DNA of 64,000 nt from Auanema rhodensis (taxonomy: Eukaryota > Nematoda > Chromadorea > Rhabditida > Rhabditidae). Every line of letters starts with the position of its first letter. Within the stretch, counting starts at the first letter, position 1. The DNA lies in NCBI GenBank assembly GCA_964057225.1, contig OZ059897.1, forward strand, positions 3,286,001 to 3,350,000, in the 5' to 3' direction. The notes below the pieces were generated by a model, which did not search any database, was not told the origin of the DNA, and saw only the letters and a list, made by a program, of their open reading frames with translations. Shown here one piece after another: positions 23,166-36,854 of this stretch. The position numbers and the translations under genes were made by a program.

Positions 23166-26100
23166 ATAGTGCATTCGATGCGGATTTTTAAGCTGCGTCG
23201 ATCTGTGTTATCAGATTTGAGTTAGCTTAAAAATGCACCGAGATATCAACTGATATATGTTCACACTTATATCCTCGATTTTCACCCTGAAGAAATGATT
23301 TTTTCGTTGAATAACATTGTCCATCGTCTTCGTCTTAAAAAAAGGAATCTAAAAACATCTACTTTTTGTGAAATTATTTAGAAATTTTTCGGGAAAATTT
23401 TTGTCAAAATGTTTTTGGAAGCAATGTTGAGTGTACATGGGAACTCAACATACACTAATGCATTATTTTTCAAACGATCATAACTAATTTTTGTAAATAG
23501 CGTTTCTCAAGGTAGTATAGTGCATTCGATGCGGATTTTTAAGCTGCGTCGATCTGTGTTATCAGATTTGAGTTAGCTTAAAAATGCACCGAGATATCAA
23601 CTGATATATGTTCACACTTATATCCTCGATTTTCACCCTGAAGAAATAGTTTTTTCGTTGAAAAACATTGTCCATCGTCTTTGCCTTGAAAAAAGGAATC
23701 TAAAAACATCTACTTTTTGTGAAATTATTTAGAAATTTTTCGGGAAAATTTTTGTCAAAATGTTTTTGGAAGCAATGTTGAGTGTACATGGGAACTCAAC
23801 ATACAGTAATGCATTATTTTTCAAACGATCATAACTTATTTTTGTATAGAGCGTTTCTCAATGTAGTATAGTGCATTCGATGCGGATTTTTAAGCTGCGT
23901 CGATCTGTGTTATCAGATTTGAGTTAGCTTAAAAATGCACCGAGATATCAACTGATATATGTTCACACTTATATCCTCGACTTTCACCCTGAAGAAATGA
24001 TTTTTTCGTTGAATAACATTGTCCATCGTCTTCGTCTTGAAAAAAGGAATCTAAAAACATCTACTTTTTGTGAAATTATTTAGAAATTTTTCGGGAAAAT
24101 TTTTGTCAAAATGTTTTTGGAAGCAATGTTGAGTGTACATGGGAACTCAACATACACTAATGCATTATTTTTCAAACGATCATAACTTATTTTTGTATAG
24201 AGCGTTTCTCAATGTAGTATAGTGCATTCGATGCGGATTTTTAAGCTGCGTCGATCTGTGTTATCCGATTTGAGTTAGCTTAAAAATGCACCGAGATATC
24301 AACTGATATATGTTCACACTTATATCCTCGATTTTCACCCTGAAGAAATGATTTTTTCGTTGAATAACATTGTCCATCGTCTTCGTCTTGAAAAAAGGAA
24401 TCTAAAAACATCTACTTTTTGTGAAATTATTTAGAAATTTTTCGGGAAAATTTTTGTCAAAATGTTTTTGGAAGCAATGTTGAGTGTACATGGGAACTCA
24501 ACATACACTAATGCATTATTTTTCAAACGATCATAACTAATTTTTGTATAGAGCGTTTCTCAATGTAGTATAGTGCATTCGATGCGGATTTTTAAGCTGC
24601 GTTGATCTGTGTTATCAGATTTGAGTTAACTTAAAAATGCACCGAGATATCAACTGATATATGTTCACACTTATATCCTCGATTTTCACCCTGAAGAAAT
24701 GATTTTTTCGTTGAATAACATTGTCCATCGTCTTCGTCTTGAAAAAAGGAATCTAAAAACATCTACTTTTTGTGAAATTATTTAGAAATTTTTCGGGAAA
24801 ATTTTTGTCAAAATGTTTTTGGAAGCAATGTTGAGTGTACATGGGAACTCAACATACACTAATGCATTATTTTTCAAACGATCATAACTAATTTTTGTAT
24901 AGAGCGTTTCTCAATGTAGTATAGTGCATTCGATGCGGATTTTTAAGCTGCGTTGATCTGTGTTATCAGATTTGAGTTAACTTAAAAATGCACCGAGATA
25001 TCAACTGATATAGGTTCACACTTATATCCTCGATTTTCACCCTGAAGAAATAGTTTTTTCGTTGAAAAACATTGTCCATCGTCTTTGCCTTGAAAAAAGG
25101 AATCTAAAAACATCTACTTTTTGTGAAATTATTTAGAAATTTTTCGGGAAAATTTTTGTCAAAATGTTTTTGGAAGCAATGTTGAGTGTACATGGGAACT
25201 CAACATACACTAATGCATTATTTTTCAAACGATCATAACTTATTTTTGTATAGAGCGTTTCTCAATGTAGTATAGTGCATTCGATGCGGATTTTTAAGCT
25301 GCGTCGATCTGTGTTATCCGATTTGAGTTAGCTTAAAAATGCACCGAGATATCAACTGATATATGTTCACACTTATATCCTCGATTTTCACCCTGAAGAA
25401 ATGATTTTTTCGTTGAATAACATTGTCCATCGTCTTCGTCTTGAAAAAAGGAATCTAAAAACATCTACTTTTTGTGAAATTATTTAGAAATTTTTCGGGA
25501 AAATTTTTGTCAAAATGTTTTTGGAAGCAATGTTGAGTGTACATGGGAACTCAACATACACTAATGCATTATTTTTCAAACGATCATAACTAATTTTTGT
25601 ATAGAGCGTTTCTCAATGTAGTATAGTGCATTCGATGCGGATTTTTAAGCTGCGTTGATCTGTGTTATCAGATTTGAGTTAACTTAAAAATGCACCGAGA
25701 TATCAACTGATATAGGTTCACACTTATATCCTCGATTTTCACCCTGAAGAAGTAGTTTTTTCGTTGAAAAACATTGTCCATCGTCTTCGTCATGAAAAAA
25801 GGAATCTAAAAACATCTACTTTTTAAGAAATTATATAGAAATTTTTCGGGAAAATTTTTGTCAAAATGTTTTTGGAAGCAATGTTGAGTGTACATGGGAA
25901 CTCAACATACACTAATGCATTATTTTTCAAACGATCATAACTTATTTTTGTATAGAGCGTTTCTCAATGTAGTATAGTGCATTCGATGCGGATTTTTAAG
26001 CTGCGTCGATCTGTGTTATCAGATTTGAGTTAGCTTAAAAATGCACCGAGATATCAACTGATATATGTTCACACTTATATCCTCGATTTTCACCCTGAAG

Positions 26101-29100
26101 AAATAGTTTTTTCGTTGAAAAACATTGTCCATCGTCTTTGCCTTGAAAAAAGGAATCTAAAAACATCTACTTTTTGTGAAATTATTTAGAAATTTTTCGG
26201 GAAAATTTTTGTCAAAATGTTTTTGGAAGCAATGTTGAGTGTACATGGGAACTCAACATACACTAATGCATTATTTTTCAAACGATCATAACTTATTTTT
26301 GTATAGAGCGTTTCTCAATGTAGTATAGTGCATTCGATGCGGATTTTTAAGCTGCGTCGATCTGTGTTATCCGATTTGAGTTAGCTTAAAAATGCACCGA
26401 GATATCAACTGATATATGTTCACACTTATATCCTCGATTTTCACCCTGAAGAAATGATTTTTTCGTTGAATAACATTGTCCATCGTCTTCGTCTTGAAAA
26501 AAGGAATCTAAAAACATCTACTTTTTGTGAAATTATTTAGAAATTTTTCGGGAAAATTTTTGTCAAAATGTTTTTGGAAGCAATGTTGAGTGTACATGGG
26601 AACTCAACATACACTAATGCATTATTTTTCAAACGATCATAACTAATTTTTGTATAGAGCGTTTCTCAATGTAGTATAGTGCATTCGATGCGGATTTTTA
26701 AGCTGCGTTGATCTGTGTTATCAGATTTGAGTTAACTTAAAAATGCACCGAGATATCAACTGATATATGTTCACACTTATATCCTCGATTTTCACCCTGA
26801 AGAAATGATTTTTTCGTTGAATAACATTGTCCATCGTCTTCGTCTTGAAAAAAGGAATCTAAAAACATCTACTTTTTGTGAAATTATTTAGAAATTTTTC
26901 GGGAAAATTTTTGTCAAAATGTTTTTGGAAGCAATGTTGAGTGTACATGGGAACTCAACATACACTAATGCATTATTTTTCAAACGATCATAACTAATTT
27001 TTGTATAGAGCGTTTCTCAATGTAGTATAGTGCATTCGATGCGGATTTTTAAGCTGCGTTGATCTGTGTTATCAGATTTGAGTTAACTTAAAAATGCACC
27101 GAGATATCAACTGATATAGGTTCACACTTATATCCTCGATTTTCACCCTGAAGAAGTAGTTTTTTCGTTGAAAAACATTGTCCATCGTCTTCGTCATGAA
27201 AAAAGGAATCTAAAAACATCTACTTTTTAAGAAATTATATAGAAATTTTTCGGGAAAATTTTTGTCAAAATGTTTTTGGAAGCAATGTTGAGTGTACATG
27301 GGAACTCAACATACACTAATGCATTATTTTTCAAACGATCATAACTTATTTTTGTATAGAGCGTTTCTCAATGTAGTATAGTGCATTCGATGCGGATTTT
27401 TAAGCTGCGTCGATCTGTGTTATCAGATTTGAGTTAGCTTAAAAATGCACCGAGATATCAACTGATATATGTTCACACTTATATCCTCGATTTTCACCCT
27501 GAAGAAATAGTTTTTTCGTTGAAAAACATTGTCCATCGTCTTTGCCTTGAAAAAAGGAATCTAAAAACATCTACTTTTTGTGAAATTATTTAGAAATTTT
27601 TCGGGAAAATTTTTGTCAAAATGTTTTTGGAAGCAATGTTGAGTGTACATGGGAACTCAACATACACTAATGCATTATTTTTCAAACGATCATAACTTAT
27701 TTTTGTATAGAGCGTTTCTCAATGTAGTATAGTGCATTCGATGCGGATTTTTAAGCTGCGTCGATCTGTGTTATCCGATTTGAGTTAGCTTAAAAATGCA
27801 CCGAGATATCAACTGATATATGTTCACACTTATATCCTCGATTTTCACCCTGAAGAAATGATTTTTTCGTTGAATAACATTGTCCATCGTCTTCGTCTTG
27901 AAAAAAGGAATCTAAAAACATCTACTTTTTGTGAAATTATTTAGAAATTTTTCGGGAAAATTTTTGTCAAAATGTTTTTGGAAGCAATGTTGAGTGTACA
28001 TGGGAACTCAACATACACTAATGCATTATTTTTCAAACGATCATAACTAATTTTTGTATAGAGCGTTTCTCAATGTAGTATAGTGCATTCGATGCGGATT
28101 TTTAAGCTGCGTTGATCTGTGTTATCAGATTTGAGTTAACTTAAAAATGCACCGAGATATCAACTGATATAGGTTCACACTTATATCCTCGATTTTCACC
28201 CTGAAGAAGTAGTTTTTTCGTTGAAAAACATTGTCCATCGTCTTCGTCATGAAAAAAGGAATCTAAAAACATCTACTTTTTAAGAAATTATATAGAAATT
28301 TTTCGGGAAAATTTTTGTCAAAATGTTTTTGGAAGCAATGTTGAGTGTACATGGGAACTCAACATACACTAATGCATTATTTTTCAAACGATCATAACTT
28401 ATTTTTGTATAGAGCGTTTCTCAATGTAGTATAGTGCATTCGATGCGGATTTTTAAGCTGCGTCGATCTGTGTTATCAGATTTGAGTTAGCTTAAAAATG
28501 CACCGAGATATCAACTGATATATGTTCACACTTATATCCTCGATTTTCACCCTGAAGAAATAGTTTTTTCGTTGAAAAACATTGTCCATCGTCTTTGCCT
28601 TGAAAAAAGGAATCTAAAAACATCTACTTTTTGTGAAATTATTTAGAAATTTTTCGGGAAAATTTTTGTCAAAATGTTTTTGGAAGCAATGTTGAGTGTA
28701 CATGGGAACTCAACATACACTAATGCATTATTTTTCAAACGATCATAACTTATTTTTGTATAGAGCGTTTCTCAATGTAGTATAGTGCATTCGATGCGGA
28801 TTTTTAAGCTGCGTCGATCTGTGTTATCCGATTTGAGTTAGCTTAAAAATGCACCGAGATATCAACTGATATATGTTCACACTTATATCCTCGATTTTCA
28901 CCCTGAAGAAATGATTTTTTTGTTGAATAACATTGTCCATCGTCTTCGTCTTGAAAAAAGGAATCTAAAAACATCTACTTTTTGTGAAATTATTTAGAAA
29001 TTTTTCGGGAAAATTTTTGTCAAAATGTTTTTGGAAGCAATGTTGAGTGTACATGGGAACTCAACATACACTAATGCATTATTTTTCAAACGATCATAAC

Positions 29101-29483
29101 TAATTTTTGTATAGAGCGTTTCTCAATGTAGTATAGTGCATTCGATGCGGATTTTTAAGCTGCGTTGATCTGTGTTATCAGATTTGAGTTAACTTAAAAA
29201 TGCACCGAGATATCAACTGATATAGGTTCACACTTATATCCTCGATTTTCACCCTGAAGAAGTAGTTTTTTCGTTGAAAAACATTGTCCATCGTCTTCGT
29301 CATGAAAAAAGGAATCTAAAAACATCTACTTTTTAAGAAATTATATAGAAATTTTTCGGGAAAATTTTTGTCAAAATGTTTTTGGAAGCAATGTTGAGTG
29401 TACATGGGAACTCAACATACACTAATGCATTATTTTTCAAACGATCATAACTTATTTTTGTATAGAGCGTTTCTCAATGTAGT
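23166..29483 (+). repeat. Region introducing E and F, 18 monomers
   Basis: Order: E 23166, A 23517, F 23868, C 24219, D/C 24570, D/A 24921, C 25272, D 25623, A 25974, C 26325, D/C 26676, D 27027, A 27378, C 27729, D 28080, A 28431, C' 28782, D 29133. The E-A-F trio appears first here and recurs at 29484, 36855, 46331, 49139 and 50894. The D/C hybrids (24570, 26676) have T34 and A60 but T93 and a C body. The D/A hybrid at 24921 has D sites to 93 and then the A pattern AAATAG and TTTGCC. The A copy at 23517 has a private change (CATACAGTAAT). Confidence 0.85.
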
Positions 29484-32400
29484 ATAGTGCATTCGATGCG
29501 GATTTTTAAGCTGCGTCGATCTGTGTTATCAGATTTGAGTTAGCTTAAAAATGCACCGAGATATCAACTGATATATGTTCACACTTATATCCTCGATTTT
29601 CACCCTGAAGAAATGATTTTTTCGTTGAATAACATTGTCCATCGTCTTCGTCTTAAAAAAAGGAATCTAAAAACATCTACTTTTTGTGAAATTATTTAGA
29701 AATTTTTCGGGAAAATTTTTGTCAAAATGTTTTTGGAAGCAATGTTGAGTGTACATGGGAACTCAACATACACTAATGCATTATTTTTCAAACGATCATA
29801 ACTAATTTTTGTAAATAGCGTTTCTCAAGGTAGTATAGTGCATTCGATGCGGATTTTTAAGCTGCGTCGATCTGTGTTATCAGATTTGAGTTAGCTTAAA
29901 AATGCACCGAGATATCAACTGATATATGTTCACACTTATATCCTCGATTTTCACCCTGAAGAAATAGTTTTTTCGTTGAAAAACATTGTCCATCGTCTTT
30001 GCCTTGAAAAAAGGAATCTAAAAACATCTACTTTTTGTGAAATTATTTAGAAATTTTTCGGGAAAATTTTTGTCAAAATGTTTTTGGAAGCAATGTTGAG
30101 TGTACATGGGAACTCAACATACACTAATGCATTATTTTTCAAACGATCATAACTTATTTTTGTATAGAGCGTTTCTCAATGTAGTATAGTGCATTCGATG
30201 CGGATTTTTAAGCTGCGTCGATCTGTGTTATCAGATTTGAGTTAGCTTAAAAATGCACCGAGATATCAACTGATATATGTTCACACTTATATCCTCGACT
30301 TTCACCCTGAAGAAATGATTTTTTCGTTGAATAACATTGTCCATCGTCTTCGTCTTGAAAAAAGGAATCTAAAAACATCTACTTTTTGTGAAATTATTTA
30401 GAAATTTTTCGGGAAAATTTTTGTCAAAATGTTTTTGGAAGCAATGTTGAGTGTACATGGGAACTCAACATACACTAATGCATTATTTTTCAAACGATCA
30501 TAACTTATTTTTGTATAGAGCGTTTCTCAATGTAGTATAGTGCATTCGATGCGGATTTTTAAGCTGCGTCGATCTGTGTTATCAGATTTGAGTTAGCTTA
30601 AAAATGCACCGAGATATCAACTGATATATGTTCACACTTATATCCTCGATTTTCACCCTGAAGAAATGATTTTTTCGTTGAATAACATTGTCCATCGTCT
30701 TCGTCTTGATAAAAGGAATCTAAAAACATCTACTTTTTGTGAAATTATTTAGAAATTTTTCGGGAAAATTTTTGTCAAAATGTTTTTGGAAGCAATGTTG
30801 AGTGTACATGGGAACTCAACATACACTAATGCATTATTTTTCAAACGATCATAACTTATTTTTGTATAGAGCGTTTCTCAATGTAGTATAGTGCATTCGA
30901 TGCGGATTTTTAAGCTGCGTCGATCTGTGTTATCCGATTTGAGTTAGCTTAAAAATGCACCGAGATATCAACTGATATATGTTCACACTTATATCCTCGA
31001 TTTTCACCCTGAAGAAATGATTTTTTCGTTGAATAACATTGTCCATCGTCTTCGTCTTGAAAAAAGGAATCTAAAAACATCTACTTTTTGTGAAATTATT
31101 TAGAAATTTTTCGGGAAAATTTTTGTCAAAATGTTTTTGGAAGCAATGTTGAGTGTACATGGGAACTCAACATACACTAATGCATTATTTTTCAAACGAT
31201 CATAACTAATTTTTGTATAGAGCGTTTCTCAATGTAGTATAGTGCATTCGATGCGGATTTTTAAGCTGCGTTGATCTGTGTTATCAGATTTGAGTTAACT
31301 TAAAAATGCACCGAGATATCAACTGATATAGGTTCACACTTATATCCTCGATTTTCACCCTGAAGAAGTAGTTTTTTCGTTGAAAAACATTGTCCATCGT
31401 CTTCGTCATGAAAAAAGGAATCTAAAAACATCTACTTTTTAAGAAATTATATAGAAATTTTTCGGGAAAATTTTTGTCAAAATGTTTTTGGAAGCAATGT
31501 TGAGTGTACATGGGAACTCAACATACACTAATGCATTATTTTTCAAACGATCATAACTTATTTTTGTATAGAGCGTTTCTCAATGTAGTATAGTGCTTTC
31601 GATGCGGATTTTTAAGCTGCGTCGATCTGTGTTATCAGATTTGAGTTAGCTTAAAAATGCACCGAGATATCAACTGATATATGTTCACACTTATATCCTC
31701 GATTTTCACCCTGAAGAAATGATTTTTTCGTTGAATAACATTGTCCATCGTCTTCGCCTTGAAAAAAGGAATCTAAAAACATCTACTTTTTGTGAAATTA
31801 TTTAGAAATTTTTCGGGAAAATTTTTGTCAAAATGTTTTTGGAAGCAATGTTGAGTGTACATGGGAACTCAACATACACTAATGCATTATTTTTCAAACG
31901 ATCATAACTAATTTTTGTAAATAGCGTTTCTCAAGGTAGTATAGTGCATTCGATGCGGATTTTTAAGCTGCGTCGATCTGTGTTATCAGATTTGAGTTAG
32001 CTTAAAAATGCACCGAGATATCAACTGATATATGTTCACACTTATATCCTCGATTTTCAAACTGAAGAATTGATTTTTTTGTTGAATAACATTGTCCATC
32101 GTCTTTGTCATGAAAAAAGGAATCTAAAAACATCTACTTTTTAAGAAATTATATAGAAATTTTTCGGGAAAATTTTTGTCAAAATGTTTTTGGAAGCAAT
32201 GTTGAGTGTACATGGGAACTCAACATACACTAATGCATTATTTTTCAAACGATCATAACTTATTTTTGTATAGAGCGTTTCTCAATGTAGTATAGTGCTT
32301 TCGATGCGGATTTTTAAGCTGCGTCGATCTGTGTTATCAGATTTGAGTTAGCTTAAAAATGCACCGAGATATCAACTGATATATGTTCACACTTATATCC

Positions 32401-35400
32401 TCGATTTTCACCCTGAAGAAATGATTTTTTCGTTGAATAACATTGTCCATCGTCTTCGTCTTGAAAAAAGGAATCTAAAAACATCTACTTTTTGTGAAAT
32501 TATTTAGAAATTTTTCGGGAAAATTTTTGTCAAAATGTTTTTGGAAGCAATGTTGAGTGTACATGGGAACTCAACATACACTAATGCATTATTTTTCAAA
32601 CGATCATAACTAATTTTTGTAAATAGCGTTTCTCAAGGTAGTATAGTGCATTCGATGCGGATTTTTAAGCTGCGTCGATCTGTGTTATCAGATTTGAGTT
32701 AGCTTAAAAATGCACCGAGATATCAACTGATATATGTTCACACTTATATCCTCGATTTTCAAACTGAAGAATTGATTTTTTTGTTGAATAACATTGTTCA
32801 TCGTCTTCGTCTTGAAAAAAGGAATCTAAAAACATCTACTTTTTGTGAAATTATCTAGAAATTTTTCGGGAAAATTTTTGTCAAAATGTTTTTGGAAGCA
32901 ATGTTGAGTGTACATGGGAACTCAACATACACTAATGCATTATTTTTCAAACGATCATAACTATTTTCTGTAAATAGCGTTTCTCAATGTAGTATAGTGC
33001 ATTCGATGCGGATTTTTAAGCTGCGTTGATCTGTGTTATCAGATTTGAGTTAACTTAAAAATGCACCGAGATATCAACTGATATATGTTCACACTTATAT
33101 CCTCGATTTTCAAACTGAAGAATTGATTTTTTTGTTGAATAACATTGTCCATCGTCTTCGTCTTGAAAAAAGGAATCTAAAAACATCTACTTTTTAAGAA
33201 ATTATATAGAAATTTTTCGGGAAAATTTTTGTCAAAATGTTTTTGGAAGCAATGTTGAGTGTACATGGGAACTCAACATACACTAATGCATTATTTTTCA
33301 AACGATCATAACTTATTTTTGTATAGAGCGTTTCTCAATGTAGTATAGTGCTTTCGATGCGGATTTTTAAGCTGCGTCGATCTGTGTTATCAGATTTGAG
33401 TTAGCTTAAAAATGCACCGAGATATCAACTGATATATGTTCACACTTATATCCTCGATTTTCACCCTGAAGAAATGATTTTTTCGTTGAATAACATTGTC
33501 CATCGTCTTCGTCTTGAAAAAAGGAATCTAAAAACATCTACTTTTTGTGAAATTATTTAGAAATTTTTCGGGAAAATTTTTGTCAAAATGTTTTTGGAAG
33601 CAATGTTGAGTGTACATGGGAACTCAACATACACTAATGCATTATTTTTCAAACGATCATAACTAATTTTTGTAAATAGCGTTTCTCAAGGTAGTATAGT
33701 GCATTCGATGCGGATTTTTAAGCTGCGTCGATCTGTGTTATCAGATTTGAGTTAGCTTAAAAATGCACCGAGATATCAACTGATATATGTTCACACTTAT
33801 ATCCTCGATTTTCAAACTGAAGAATTGATTTTTTTGTTGAATAACATTGTTCATCGTCTTCGTCTTGAAAAAAGAAATCTAAAAACATCTACTTTTTGTG
33901 AAATTATCTAGAAATTTTTCGGGAAAATTTTTGTCAAAATGTTTTTGGAAGCAATGTTGAGTGTACATGGGAACTCAACATACACTAATGCATTATTTTT
34001 CAAACGATCATAACTATTTTCTGTAAATAGCGTTTCTCAATGTAGTATAGTGCATTCGATGCGGATTTTTAAGCTGCGTTGATCTGTGTTATCAGATTTG
34101 AGTTAACTTAAAAATGCACCGAGATATCAACTGATATATGTTCACACTTATATCCTCGATTTTCAAACTGAAGAATTGATTTTTTTGTTGAATAACATTG
34201 TCCATCGTCTTCGTCTTGAAAAAAGGAATCTAAAAACATCTACTTTTTGTGAAATTATCTAGAAATTTTTCGGGAAAATTTTTGTCAAAATGTTTTTGGA
34301 AGCAATGTTGAGTGTACATGGGAACTCAACATACACTAATGCATTATTTTTCAAACGATCATAACTATTTTCTGTAAATAGCGTTTCTCAATGTAGTAAA
34401 GTGCATTCGATGCGGATTTTTAAGCTGCGTTGATCTGTGTTATCAGATTTGAGTTAACTTAAAAATGCACCGAGATATCAACTGATATATGTTCACACTT
34501 ATATCCTCGATTTTCACCCTGAAGAAATGATTTTTTCGTTGAATAACATTGTCCATCATCTTTGTCTTGAAAAAAGGAATCTAAAAACATCTACTTTTTG
34601 TGAAATTATTTAGAAATTTTTCGGGAAAATTTTTGTCAAAATGTTTTTGGAAGCAATGTTGAGTGTACATGGGAACTCAACATACACTAATGCATTATTT
34701 TTCAAACGATCATAACTAATTTTTGTATAAAGCGTTTCTTAATGTAGTATAGTGCATTCGATGCGGATTTTTAAGCTGCGTCGATCTGTGTTATCAGATT
34801 TGAGTTAGCTTAAAAATGCACCGAGATATCAACTGATATATGTTCACACTTATATCCTCGATTTTCACCCTGAAGAAATGATTTTTTCGTTGAATAACAT
34901 TGTCCATCGTCTTCGTCTTGAAAAAAGGAATCTAAAAACATCTACTTTTTGTGAAATTATTTAGAAATTTTTCGGGAAAATTTTTGTCAAAATGTTTTTG
35001 GAAGCAATGTTGAGTGTACATGGGAACTCAACATACACTAATGCATTATTTTTCAAACGATCATAACTAATTTCTGTAAATAGCGTTTCTCAATGAAGTA
35101 TAGTGCATTCGATGCGGATTTTTAAGCTGCGTCGATCTGTGTTATCCGATTTGAGTTAGCTTAAAAATGCACCGAGATATCAACTGATATATGTTCACAC
35201 TTATATCCTCGATTTTCACCCTGAAGAAATGATTTTTTCGTTGAATAACATTATCCATCGTCTTCGTCTTGAAAAAAGGAATCTAAAAACATCTACTTTT
35301 TGTGAAATTATTTAGAAATTTTTCGGGAAAATTTTTGTCAAAATGTTTTTGGAAGCAATGTTGAGTGTACATGGGAACTCAACATACACTAATGCATTAT

Positions 35401-36854
35401 TTTTCAAACGATCATAACTAATTTCTGTAAATAGCGTTTCTCAATGAAGTATAGTGCATTCGATGCGGATTTTTAAGCTGCGTCGATCTGTGTTATCCGA
35501 TTTGAGTTAGCTTAAAAATGCACCGAGATATCAACTGATATATGTTCACACTTATATCCTCGATTTTCACCCTGAAGAAATGATTTTTTCGTTGAATAAC
35601 ATTATCCATCGTCTTTGTCTTGAAAAAAGGAATCTAAAAACATCTACTTTTTGTGAAATTATTTAGAAATTTTTCGGGAAAATTTTTGTCAAAATGTTTT
35701 TGGAAGCAATGTTGAGTGTACATGGGAACTCAACATACACTAATGCATTATTTTTCAAACGATCATAACTAATTTTTGTATAGAGCGTTTCTCAATGTAG
35801 TATAGTGCATTCGATGCGGATTTTTAAGCTGCGTTGATCTGTGTTATCAGATTTGAGTTAACTTAAAAATGCACCGAGATATCAACTGATATAGGTTCAC
35901 ACTTATATCCTCGATTTTCACCCTGAAGAAGTAGTTTTTTCGTTGAAAAACATTGTCCATCGTCTTCGTCATGAAAAAAGGAATCTAAAAACATCTACTT
36001 TTTAAGAAATTATATAGAAATTTTTCGGGAAAATTTTTGTCAAAATGTTTTTGGAAGCAATGTTGAGTGTACATGGGAACTCAACATACACTAATGCATT
36101 ATTTTTCAAACGATCATAACTATTTTCTGTAAATAGCGTTTCTCAATGTAGTATAGTGCATTCGATGCGGATTTTTAAGCTGCGTTGATCTGTGTTATCA
36201 GATTTGAGTTAACTTAAAAATGCACCGAGATATCAACTGATATATGTTCACACTTATATCCTCGATTTTCAAACTGAAGAATTGATTTTTTTGTTGAATA
36301 ACATTGTCCATCGTCTTCGTCTTAAAAAAAGGAATCTAAAAACATCTACTTTTTGTGAAATTATTTAGAAATTTTTCGGGAAAATTTTTGTCAAAATGTT
36401 TTTGGAAGCAATGTTGAGTGTACATGGGAACTCAACATACACTAATGCATTATTTTTCAAACGATCATAACTAATTTTTGTATAGAGCGTTTCTCAATGT
36501 AGTATAGTGCATTCGATGCGGATTTTTAAGCTGCGTTGATCTGTGTTATCAGATTTGAGTTAACTTAAAAATGCACCGAGATATCAACTGATATAGGTTC
36601 ACACTTATATCCTCGATTTTCACCCTGAAGAAGTAGTTTTTTCGTTGAAAAACATTGTCCATCGTCTTCGTCATGAAAAAAGGAATCTAAAAACATCTAC
36701 TTTTTAAGAAATTATATAGAAATTTTTCGGGAAAATTTTTGTCAAAATGTTTTTGGAAGCAATGTTGAGTGTACATGGGAACTCAACATACACTAATGCA
36801 TTATTTTTCAAACGATCATAACTTATTTTTGTATAGAGCGTTTCTCAATGTAGT
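29484..36854 (+). repeat. 21-monomer higher-order unit, copy 1 (7371 bp)
   Basis: Order: E 29484, A 29835, F 30186, B 30537, C 30888, D 31239, E' 31590, G/D 31941, E' 32292, G 32643, H/D 32994, E' 33345, G 33696, H 34047, I 34398, B/J 34749, J 35100, J 35451, D with H-type tail 35802, H/E 36153, D 36504. Markers include CTTGATAAAAGG in the B at 30537, TGCTTTCG heads in E', AAACTGAAGAATTG in G and H, CATCATC in I, and ATTATCC in J. Nearly the same series restarts at 36855. The three monomers 32994-34046 are an internal 1053-bp near-duplicate of 31941-32993. Confidence 0.88.
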
